Assembly: GCA_002348825.1 (NCBI GenBank)
Contig: DEBN01000040.1
Span: 1 to 6,518 of the forward strand
Source: Gammaproteobacteria bacterium UBA2955
GTDB taxonomy: Bacteria; Pseudomonadota; Gammaproteobacteria; Pseudomonadales; Azotimanducaceae
DNA length: 6,518 nucleotides
Direction of reading: 5' to 3'
Shown here: one piece after another, positions 1 through 5,473 of the stretch
How positions within the stretch are numbered: the stretch's first letter is position 1
Layout of the letters: every line of letters starts with the position of its first letter
Notes under the pieces: model-generated
Told to the model about the DNA's origin: nothing
What the model saw: the letters and a program-made list of their open reading frames with translations, nothing else
Database searches by the model: none
Translations under genes and position numbers: made by a program

Positions 1-1539
1 GAGACCGTTGCGGTTGTCGGAGCCGGAATCTGTGGCCTCTTCACCAGCCTTGCCTTGTCGCGTAAGGGTTTCAAGGTCAGTTTGTTCGAACGCGACACGC
101 CGCCGCCTGAAGGCGATGCGGATCAGGCCTTTTTCACCTGGGACCGACGCGGCGCGGCACAATTTCGACACCCCCATGCTTTCCTCGGTTTAATGTGCAG
201 CGTGCTAGAAGAAAACTATCCGGACCTATTGGAAGACTTCTTTGCCGCTGGAGCGCGCAAAGTGGCCTTTGCCGACACCATTCCTGATCAACTCAAGGAC
301 CAGTACCACCCGGAACCCGGCGATGAAAAAATGTGGGTACTGATGTGCCGACGCGCCACTATGGAAACAGTGGTTCGACGCTACGTCGAACGCCGCTCAA
401 CGGTGCAGATAGAAAATTCCAAATACGTGACCAAGGTGTTCACGCAGGCCGATGCAGAGCATCCACAAAACCGAATCGCCACCGGCATCGAACTGACCGA
501 TCGCTCCAATGCCAACCAAAAGTTCGTGCACAACGCCGATATCATCGTCGACGCCACAGGGCGCGCCAGCAGGTTCGATCGCTGGTTAAAAGACCAAGGC
601 GCGCAAGTGACCGAGCAACGTGACGACGCGGAGATTGTTTATTACACCCGTCACTATCAGCTTTTGCCTGGAGTAACCGAACCAGAGCGCGACAACCGCA
701 ACCCCTCCGCAGGAGATTTGGGTTACATGAAATACGGCGTGTTCCCGGGTGACAACGGCCACTTTGCGCTGATCATTTGTCTGCCCAATAACGAACATGA
801 ACTGCGCGAGGCGATTAAGAGCGGCCAGCACTTCGATGAGATCTGCATGACCATTCCCGGCTTGCGGCCCTGGATTTCACCAACGCAGGCAAAACCCACT
901 ACCGAGTCCTTTGGCATCGGCCAGATCCACGCAGTCTGGAGAGATTATGTGCATGACGAAGGGCCGAAGTTGCTGAACTTTTTTGCAGTCGGTGATTCTG
1001 CGATTCGCACCAATCCCCTTTATGGTCGGGGCTGCAGCACGGGTACCTTACACGCTCACATCCTTGCCGAAGTGCTGGGTGACATCGACGACCCGTGGTT
1101 GCGCGCGCAGCGTTTTCGCGACCAATCTAAAGAACACATCAGACCGATATTTAACGCCAGCCTGAATGAGGACAAACGCGGCATTAAAAGGGCCGACGCC
1201 ATCCTTAATGGGGTCGATTTAGATCGCGCAACCTCGTTCAAAAATTGGTTTGGCCTCGCCTTCGGAGACGCACTGGCGGCTGCAGCAAGGGATAAACTGC
1301 ACGTCCACCGCGGCATCATGCGCACCGTCAATCTCATTGAAAAACCGGGCGAATTTCTCAAAGAACAGCGAGTTCGTTGGACAATACTCCGTTACATGCT
1401 GCGCGGGCGCAAACGCAACGCGAGGGCACGCATTCAGCCCGGTCCCGAGCGGCTAAAGATGCTTGAGCATGTCGCGTCTCTAGCGCCTTTGCCTCAGGCG
1501 GACAAGTCTTTACCCAAAGTCGCCGCGTCAGCTTCGTAA
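1..1539 (+). CDS. FAD-dependent monooxygenase/oxidoreductase, 5'-truncated by window edge
   Basis: The reading frame is open from base 1 to the TAA at 1537-1539 (512 residues visible). It begins inside the dinucleotide-binding fold: VVGAGICG (GxGxxG, residues 7-12) followed by the acidic strand end LFERD (E30). Only a few N-terminal residues and the start codon are missing, so the TTG at 55 lies inside the motif and is not the start. Further FAD signatures are DIIVDATGR (about 180-188) and the GD motif AVGDSAIRTNPLYGRG (about 329-344), where the Asp normally contacts FAD ribityl/phosphate. The block QFRHPHAFLGL and the overall plan resemble the group of flavoprotein hydroxylases/epoxidases related to PHBH and LasC-type epoxidases. 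No transmembrane segment is evident. The probable role is NAD(P)H/FAD-dependent oxygenation or reduction of a small hydrophobic substrate in the cytoplasm; the substrate is unknown. The 3' end overlaps the opposing hotdog gene by 46 bp. Confidence 0.85.
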   Translation, partial: ETVAVVGAGICGLFTSLALSRKGFKVSLFERDTPPPEGDADQAFFTWDRRGAAQFRHPHAFLGLMCSVLEENYPDLLEDFFAAGARKVAFADTIPDQLKDQYHPEPGDEKMWVLMCRRATMETVVRRYVERRSTVQIENSKYVTKVFTQADAEHPQNRIATGIELTDRSNANQKFVHNADIIVDATGRASRFDRWLKDQGAQVTEQRDDAEIVYYTRHYQLLPGVTEPERDNRNPSAGDLGYMKYGVFPGDNGHFALIICLPNNEHELREAIKSGQHFDEICMTIPGLRPWISPTQAKPTTESFGIGQIHAVWRDYVHDEGPKLLNFFAVGDSAIRTNPLYGRGCSTGTLHAHILAEVLGDIDDPWLRAQRFRDQSKEHIRPIFNASLNEDKRGIKRADAILNGVDLDRATSFKNWFGLAFGDALAAAARDKLHVHRGIMRTVNLIEKPGEFLKEQRVRWTILRYMLRGRKRNARARIQPGPERLKMLEHVASLAPLPQADKSLPKVAASAS

Positions 1540-2420
1540 TTCGCGTAGGAATCCTTGAGCGTGGCCGAGTTCAAGATCGCTTCGGCGATCAGTTCTTGGT
1601 CGGACGCTCTGTATACTCGGCTAAGAATCCAATTCGATTCGGTGCGTCTGCTTTCACTCAGCGCAATGATCTCGCGCTCTAAAAGATAGTCCTCGCCTAC
1701 CAACAATGGCCCGTTGATCATTTTTATTTGCTGGCCTGCAAACAAACCAATCGCCGGACCGCGACTGCGAAACCCGGACCGTCCACTGGTGTACTGAGTC
1801 AGTACGCTAACCATCTCCAACGGCACTACTGGCTTACCCCAAGGCGACTCATCACCGTAGAAGGGATGGCTCTCGGTTATTTTCTGCAACTTTTGCGCAT
1901 TCGAAAACGGATACATATCGCCCATATGCTGGTCCATATCCATGCGGATTTTCTCTGGATTACCCGCTCCCTTCTGGCCCACCTGAAGGTCGGCAAGGAT
2001 GACCAACTGATCCGCCGGCCGGAGCCGAGCCATGCGCTGCTCTAACTCTGTTTCGCCATAGTCCGGCCCAACGCTGGCGGTACCCATCAACACCGGCGTA
2101 CCGTCACGCTTTTGGGCAGCGATACGCACCACACCGTTAGTGGGTGATGGCTCCACCATGGCCTGCACTTCTTCCCCTTCGACCACCATGTTTTGATAAT
2201 GTGAACTGATGCAGCCACACACAAACCAATCATCACCAAAAACTTCATGCAACAGCGGTACGAACTGACTGAAATGCGTGGGCCCCTCGATCGGCGCACC
2301 GGCGAAGCCCAGGTCTTCCGCCATTTGGTCGTCATGTATCGATAAATGACCGTCGTACTCCTGATCACCTAACATCTGCCGCGGCGTTCTGAATTCGCCC
2401 ACTAACCACTCTTTACTCAT
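1494..2420 (-). CDS. Double-hotdog (MaoC-like) hydratase/dehydratase-family protein
   Basis: This 308-residue cytoplasmic protein has two hotdog-like halves. The N-terminal half carries SIHDDQMAEDLGFAGAPIEGPTHFS (residues 27-51), which matches the MaoC helix pattern H-x-D...A...GF..P(I/V).G...S; H29 is the candidate catalytic His. The full hydratase-2 signature (G-D-x-N-P-x-H) is not present, because the residues before H29 are DGHLSI. The C-terminal half has VPLEMVSVLTQY (199-210) and the long beta-rich stretch PAIGLFAGQQIKMINGPLLVGEDYLLEREI, typical of a hotdog sheet. Length fits other double-hotdog proteins. The start at 2420 is supported by GGGGG at 2426-2430, five bases upstream. It is transcribed divergently from the RhlG-like reductase across 115 bp and converges on the flavoprotein with a 46-bp 3' overlap. 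Hydration or dehydration of an enoyl/3-hydroxyacyl thioester is inferred from the fold; a thioesterase-like or non-catalytic role is possible. Confidence 0.75.
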   Translation of the reverse strand: MSKEWLVGEFRTPRQMLGDQEYDGHLSIHDDQMAEDLGFAGAPIEGPTHFSQFVPLLHEVFGDDWFVCGCISSHYQNMVVEGEEVQAMVEPSPTNGVVRIAAQKRDGTPVLMGTASVGPDYGETELEQRMARLRPADQLVILADLQVGQKGAGNPEKIRMDMDQHMGDMYPFSNAQKLQKITESHPFYGDESPWGKPVVPLEMVSVLTQYTSGRSGFRSRGPAIGLFAGQQIKMINGPLLVGEDYLLEREIIALSESRRTESNWILSRVYRASDQELIAEAILNSATLKDSYANYEADAATLGKDLSA

Positions 2421-2437
2421 GGATACCCCCTATTGCG

Positions 2438-2453
2438 TTACCGGACATGGTAA
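2438..2453. promoter_or_regulatory. Candidate operator dyad TTACC-N6-GGTAA
   Basis: A 16-bp palindromic site has 5-bp perfect arms around GGACAT. It lies 18-33 bp upstream of the hotdog gene start and about 83 bp upstream of the reductase start, so one bound regulator could reach both genes. Arms of this length arise by chance fairly often, and no regulator gene is in the window. Confidence 0.2.
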
Positions 2454-2496
2454 ACCCTTATGCGTTTTTTTGGATACTATGGTCGACAACATCAAT

Positions 2497-2514
2497 CGCT
2501 GGCAGCAGCCAGCG
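2497..2514 (+). promoter_or_regulatory. Leader hairpin upstream of the RhlG-like reductase
   Basis: CGCTGGC (2497-2503) and GCCAGCG (2508-2514) form a perfect 7-bp GC-rich stem closed by the tetraloop AGCA. It ends 10 nt before the Shine-Dalgarno AAGGGAG (2525-2531) of the reductase. There is no T-run after it, so it does not look like an intrinsic terminator. An effect on mRNA stability or translation of the reductase, or a binding dyad at the DNA level, is possible but inferred. Confidence 0.35.
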
Positions 2515-2535
2515 CCACTAAAGTAAGGGAGTTCT

Positions 2536-3330
2536 ATGAAGGATCTATTTTCAGTTGCTGGTAAGGTCGCCGTCGTCACCGGCGGTTCTCGAGGTATCGG
2601 TGAAATGATCGCCGCGGGCTATCTGGCAAACGGCGCAAAGGTTTATATCAGTTCCCGGAAAGCCGAGGTGTGTGACGCCACTGCAAAGCGGCTGAGCGAA
2701 CAATTCGGCGGCGAATGTATATCTCTGCCCGCAGACATGTCGAACCTGGCTGGCATAGACGCCTTCGCTGAGGCGTTTAAAGCCCGGGAGAATAACCTGG
2801 ATATTTTAGTGAACAACGCGGGGGTCGCATGGGGCGCGCCGCTGGAAGATTTTCCGGAGGTGGGCTGGGATAAGGTTATGGACACCAACGTAAAGGGGGT
2901 ATTTTTTCTGACCCAGAAATTACTGCCTTTACTCGAGCAGAACGCCAGCAGAGAGGCTCCGACCCATGTCATTAATGTCGGTTCAATAGACGGTATAAAA
3001 ACCCCCGTCTTCGATAATTTTTCTTATGGCCCGTCAAAAGCCGCGGTACACCACCTAACCCGGGTACTGGCCGCCCACCTAATAAAGCGCAACATCATTG
3101 TGAACGGTATCGCGCCCGGACCATTCCCGACCTATATGCTCAGTACCGGGGTTGGCGGCGGCGGCGACACCGACAATACCGATTGGGATGCCGTGGGCCA
3201 AAGTAATCCTCGAGGCCGCGTCGGCAGCGCCGAGGACATCGCTGGTTTGGCTATCTTTTTAAGTTCACGCGCCTGCGGCTTCACTGTGGGTGATGTGATT
3301 ACCTGCGACGGCGGCTCGGTGGTTTCCTAA
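2536..3330 (+). CDS. Short-chain dehydrogenase/reductase, RhlG-like (3-oxoacyl reductase type)
   Basis: This 264-residue classical SDR has all diagnostic elements in order: cofactor loop TGGSRGIG (15-22), acidic ADMS (D67), NNAG (93-96), and the catalytic tetrad N118 (in DTNVKG), S150 (NVGSIDG), Y164 and K168 (YGPSK), then PGP (194-196) and the C-terminal DGG (258-260). R19 and R41 near the cofactor loop and after the second strand favour NADP(H) over NAD(H). The order and wording of the segments (FSVAGKVAVVTGGSRGIG, NNAGVAWGAPLE, YGPSKAAVHHL) closely resemble Pseudomonas RhlG, a reductase tied to beta-hydroxyacid/rhamnolipid metabolism. The likely reaction is reduction of a 3-oxoacyl substrate or oxidation of a 3-hydroxy one in the cytoplasm. 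The ATG is set by AAGGGAG at 2525-2531, four bases upstream. A 3-oxoacyl-ACP reductase or a sterol/alcohol dehydrogenase remain alternatives. Confidence 0.92.
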   Translation: MKDLFSVAGKVAVVTGGSRGIGEMIAAGYLANGAKVYISSRKAEVCDATAKRLSEQFGGECISLPADMSNLAGIDAFAEAFKARENNLDILVNNAGVAWGAPLEDFPEVGWDKVMDTNVKGVFFLTQKLLPLLEQNASREAPTHVINVGSIDGIKTPVFDNFSYGPSKAAVHHLTRVLAAHLIKRNIIVNGIAPGPFPTYMLSTGVGGGGDTDNTDWDAVGQSNPRGRVGSAEDIAGLAIFLSSRACGFTVGDVITCDGGSVVS

Positions 3331-3346
3331 GGTGCGGGTCACTATG

Positions 3347-3370
3347 AGGTCTCTTGAACGCGCGGGACCT
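3347..3370. repeat. Inverted repeat in the gap between convergent genes
   Basis: AGGTCTC (3347-3353) can pair with GGGACCT (3364-3370) with one G-U wobble in the plus-strand RNA, around a 10-nt loop. It sits in the 63-bp space between the stops of the reductase and the acyl-CoA-dehydrogenase-like gene, where a bidirectional terminator would be expected. It lacks a following T-tract on either strand, so terminator function is weakly supported. Confidence 0.25.
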
Positions 3371-3393
3371 TAGATACCCTGCAATTCGTTAAC

Positions 3394-4245
3394 CTAGGCT
3401 TCGCGTCGCTGGATACCCGGCGAATACATACTGATAAGGCGCTGGTCTTTGTCCCAGCGCTCATTATCAACCCCAGCAGCGGGTCCAACCAAGGCAAGAA
3501 CACCCTGTACCGCCAGGTCCAGTGCTTTGACTTCGGCCAGCGGTACGTCGGATCGCGATAACGCTTGATGTAAACGCTGAATTAATCCCAAACAATCATC
3601 CTGGGCACGGTCCCGCAACCAAGTGCGTCCAGCGTATGCCAGGAACGCCAGATAGATGTACAACGCCTCGCGCTGACCAAACTGCGCGACCGCGTCCGCA
3701 TCTAAAGCGGCGTCTGCAGGCAACTTCACATCGGTGAGGTGCGCACTGCCCTGACTCATCTCGCCCAAGAAGTTCGCCTGTCGGGCAGAAAATTCCAAGC
3801 CTTCGGTATGCCTTGGCAAATTGAAATAGCGCGCGCGTTCGCCTTGCCCCGCCTTGACCACCAGATGGTCCACCCGGTTAACCGTGGCCACCCAGGTCTT
3901 GTGACCGGATAGCACAAACCCGTCGTGCATCTGCTGGTAATCAACCCCTGGCAACGGCGGATCGCCACGGCGATCCTCGGAAACCGCAAATGCTCCCCAA
4001 CCGGTGAAGCGCTGATCGGTAAACGTGTGACGCAAAGCCGCCTGATACCCTGCAACAAAAACCCACGCTAGACGGTCCGCGAGTAAACCACCCTGCACAG
4101 CCATCAGCCCTAGATCCTTTTGCTGGGCAACATAACGCATCCAAATCTGCTGATATGCGTCTTCGGTCGCGCTGCTGATCGGCGCCTCGCTGCCTATTGT
4201 TGCCTCCAGCGCAGACCAATCTCGTAATGACGCGACAATGCTCAT
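3394..4245 (-). CDS. Compact acyl-CoA-dehydrogenase-like flavoprotein, catalytic Glu absent
   Basis: At 283 residues this is about 100 shorter than ordinary acyl-CoA dehydrogenases (near 380). An N-terminal helical part (to about 80, with LAWVFVAGYQAALRHTF) is followed by the middle beta domain: GWGAFAVSEDRRG (82-94) in place of the usual A(L)TEP.AGSD, then DGFVLSGHKTWVATVNRVDHLVV (108-130), the DGY.L.G.K.W......AD signature. The C-terminal helical bundle is shortened but ends RWDKDQRLISMYSPGIQRREA (263-283), recognisable as the family's RD.R....Y.GT..IQR..A tail. The residues holding the catalytic Glu in MCAD (YEGT) are missing; Y274-S275-P276-G277 stands there. FAD binding and an acyl-thioester-like substrate are plausible; true alpha,beta-dehydrogenation is doubtful. 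The start ATG shares an ATGA with the upstream dioxygenase stop; only a weak AGGA (4257-4260) precedes it, so translation is probably coupled. Confidence 0.75.
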   Translation of the reverse strand: MSIVASLRDWSALEATIGSEAPISSATEDAYQQIWMRYVAQQKDLGLMAVQGGLLADRLAWVFVAGYQAALRHTFTDQRFTGWGAFAVSEDRRGDPPLPGVDYQQMHDGFVLSGHKTWVATVNRVDHLVVKAGQGERARYFNLPRHTEGLEFSARQANFLGEMSQGSAHLTDVKLPADAALDADAVAQFGQREALYIYLAFLAYAGRTWLRDRAQDDCLGLIQRLHQALSRSDVPLAEVKALDLAVQGVLALVGPAAGVDNERWDKDQRLISMYSPGIQRREA

Positions 4246-5027
4246 GAGGTCGGATTTCCTTGTATTTGCAGTCGATGTAACAACCGCGGCTCGTCGCCGT
4301 GGTCGTGGACCGCATAATGTAGCAGACAGCGGTTATCCCACATGACCAAGTCATTCGGTCGCCACTGGTGTCGCGCCTGGAACTCCGGGCGCACACTGTG
4401 CTCGTATAAATAGTCCAACAGAACCTTGCTTTCTGCTCGGGTCCAATCTTTGAAGCGTCGTGTAAAGGCCCGGCAGACATACAGAGCGCGGGCGCCGCTG
4501 TCTTCGTGCACACGCACTACTGGGTGCTCTGCGCGCAAGGCCTCTTTAGCGTCCGCGCCATAGAGGCGCGCCAGATCCTCGGCCGAGTGCTCTGCGACCA
4601 AATCGTCGAGTAAACGCTTGATGCCAACAGAAAGTTCCTCATAAGCAAGGATCTGATTGGCAAACGCTGTCTCGCCGCCTAAGACCGGCGTTTCCAACGC
4701 ATAGAGCATCGTCAATTTCGGCGGTGCTGGTGCATAACTCATGTCGGTGTGCCAATGCTGGTTTACATCACCTTTTTTGCCGCGATTGCGCAATTCGATG
4801 ATATTCGGATAGTCCTGCAAACCGCCGTAAGGAAACGGCACCAGTTCCCCCCAATGCTGAGCAAAGGTTTGGTGTTCCGCCGGTGTCAGTTGCTGATCCG
4901 GAAAAACTAAAACATGGTGTTGGCAAAACAGTTCATCCAGCCTTCGCCAATCGGCCTGATTGATCGTGCGCACATCCAGATCGTCTACTATCAAACCTAA
5001 AGGTGCCGACATCGCTCGAGTCTGCAT
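4242..5027 (-). CDS. TauD/TfdA-family Fe(II)/2-oxoglutarate-dependent dioxygenase
   Basis: Read from the ATG at 5027, this 261-residue protein fits the TauD family throughout. The facial triad is H93 and D95 (HWHTDMSY, 91-98) plus H237 (WDNRCLLHYAV, 230-240). R248 and R252 in PRLLHR align by motif with the TauD arginines that bind the 2OG carboxylate and the taurine sulfonate. Other family blocks are HHVLVFPDQQLTPAEHQTFAQHWGEL (37-62), GGETAFANQILAYEEL (117-132) and HPVVRVHEDSGARALYV (168-184). The expected reaction is hydroxylation of an unactivated C-H, with 2OG decarboxylated to succinate, often releasing the group next to the hydroxylated carbon. A longer in-frame start exists at 5111, but the ATG at 5027 has a strong GGAGAGGG five bases upstream and begins in register with TauD. 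It is first in a two-gene operon with the acyl-CoA-dehydrogenase-like protein. Substrate unknown: sulfonate, aryloxyacid, carnitine-like and acyl substrates all occur in the family. Confidence 0.9.
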   Translation of the reverse strand: MQTRAMSAPLGLIVDDLDVRTINQADWRRLDELFCQHHVLVFPDQQLTPAEHQTFAQHWGELVPFPYGGLQDYPNIIELRNRGKKGDVNQHWHTDMSYAPAPPKLTMLYALETPVLGGETAFANQILAYEELSVGIKRLLDDLVAEHSAEDLARLYGADAKEALRAEHPVVRVHEDSGARALYVCRAFTRRFKDWTRAESKVLLDYLYEHSVRPEFQARHQWRPNDLVMWDNRCLLHYAVHDHGDEPRLLHRLQIQGNPTS

Positions 5028-5032
5028 AAGTG

Positions 5033-5040
5033 CCCTCTCC
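5033..5040 (-). promoter_or_regulatory. Ribosome binding site GGAGAGGG deciding the dioxygenase start
   Basis: On the minus strand GGAGAGGG lies five bases before the ATG at 5027. The other in-frame starts (5111, 5042) have no comparable site, so the shorter 261-residue product is preferred. Confidence 0.7.
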
Positions 5041-5069
5041 ATCAAAACGTTTAGTCGTACAGCCCTTGT

Positions 5070-5087
5070 GCTACCGATCGCGATAGC
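5070..5087 (-). repeat. Leader stem-loop upstream of the dioxygenase gene
   Basis: On the minus strand GCTATCG-CGAT-CGGTAGC forms a 7-bp stem with one U-G wobble and a tetraloop, about 42 nt upstream of the dioxygenase start. It also overlaps the end of the reading frame of the relic gene (TAG at 5071-5073). It could be a leader hairpin or a protein-binding dyad; no T-tract follows. Confidence 0.25.
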
Positions 5088-5368
5088 GCATGGCCCCCGT
5101 AGAGTCGGCATGGATAGATGCCTCCGACCCGTCCATTAACTGCGCCGCCACACCGTCGCTCCTCGAGGCGGTGGCAATGACTTCTACGATTGCTTCATTT
5201 TCATAATTGCTTACGAGAAAAGAGCATACCAACTCATTGCGGAAGTGTTTATCGCCGATACGCAAAATTCGCGGTGGGCTACCCATCACCGAAGCACCGC
5301 TGCTCGGCGCCGACGATAACCGTCAGTTGTCCCTTGCGAACGTATTTTTCGAAAATCGACCAGCGCAT
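5071..5368 (-). pseudogene. N-terminal relic of a cyclopropane-fatty-acid-synthase-like methyltransferase, frameshifted
   Basis: From an ATG at 5368 one frame reads MRWSIFEKYVRKGQLTVIV then GAEQRCFGDG and hits TAG at 5279-5281. An overlapping frame continues with GSPPRILRIGDKHFRNELV (to about 5227). Joined, they read as the N-terminal domain of the CFA-synthase/SAM-methyltransferase family, which typically shows (V)RKG.LTVI...G....FGDG..PP..IRI.D.......LV. Dropping one base from the GGG run (5282-5284) restores FGDGSPP exactly, so a one-base insertion explains the break. Past 5227 the frame stays open to 5071 but no GEAYMDG-type block or SAM-binding methyltransferase domain follows; the dioxygenase begins instead. 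It is therefore a truncated remnant, not a working enzyme. A small novel protein at 5071-5289 (72 aa, starting MMGSPP) is a less likely alternative. It fills most of the otherwise gene-free interval 5028-5473. Confidence 0.5.
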
Positions 5369-5375
5369 CAGAATG

Positions 5376-5394
5376 CCTTGAGTTAAAATCAAGG
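5376..5394. promoter_or_regulatory. Candidate operator: 19-bp dyad CCTTGA-N7-TCAAGG
   Basis: Perfect 6-bp arms flank the AT-rich centre GTTAAAA, about 80 bp upstream of the MaoC-like gene start and just upstream of the relic gene. Two TTCAAGA copies follow at 5400-5406 and 5419-5425, repeating the TCAAG half-site. This is the shape of a dimeric transcription factor site. No regulator is encoded in the window and no convincing -10/-35 pair could be placed, so function is inferred. Confidence 0.35.
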
Positions 5395-5473
5395 ATGAAT
5401 TCAAGAGCAGTGCTAAATTTCAAGACTTTTCCGACGAACGGCTGCACTTAAACGAGTTAACGGGGGAAACTAA

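Larger units (their letters stand above)
2421..2535. promoter_or_regulatory. Divergent intergenic region between hotdog gene and RhlG-like reductase
   Basis: These 115 bases must hold the promoters and control sites for both divergent genes. Visible elements are an imperfect dyad TTACC-N6-GGTAA at 2438-2453, a run of seven T at 2465-2471 followed by a weak -10-like TACTAT (2475-2480), and a perfect hairpin at 2497-2514. No convincing -35/-10 pair at standard spacing could be found for either strand, so promoter positions are left open. Confidence 0.45.

Noticed and set aside
55..1539. TTG at 55 as the start of the flavoprotein gene
   Set aside because: The frame is open to base 1, and the upstream residues VVGAGICG are the FAD-binding motif, so the true start lies left of the window.
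1728..2045. 105-codon plus-strand open frame opposite the hotdog gene
   Set aside because: It is antisense to a gene with clear hotdog motifs and has no recognisable domain.
2643..2972. 109-codon minus-strand open frame inside the SDR gene
   Set aside because: It is the antisense shadow of a fully motif-supported SDR.
3941..4513. 190-codon minus-strand open frame spanning the dioxygenase/flavoprotein junction
   Set aside because: It lies in another frame of two well-supported genes on the same strand, is rich in Arg, Cys and Ser as shadow frames are, and shows no family motif.
5028..5111. 28-residue N-terminal extension of the dioxygenase from ATG 5111
   Set aside because: There is no ribosome site at 5111, the extension overlaps the relic frame, and the ATG at 5027 has a strong GGAGAGGG and matches the TauD N-terminus in register.
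5376..5394. Calling the 19-bp dyad a SoxR box
   Set aside because: Arm sequence and spacing differ from the known SoxR operator, no 19-bp-spaced promoter fits around it, and no regulator gene is present; only a generic dyad is supported.
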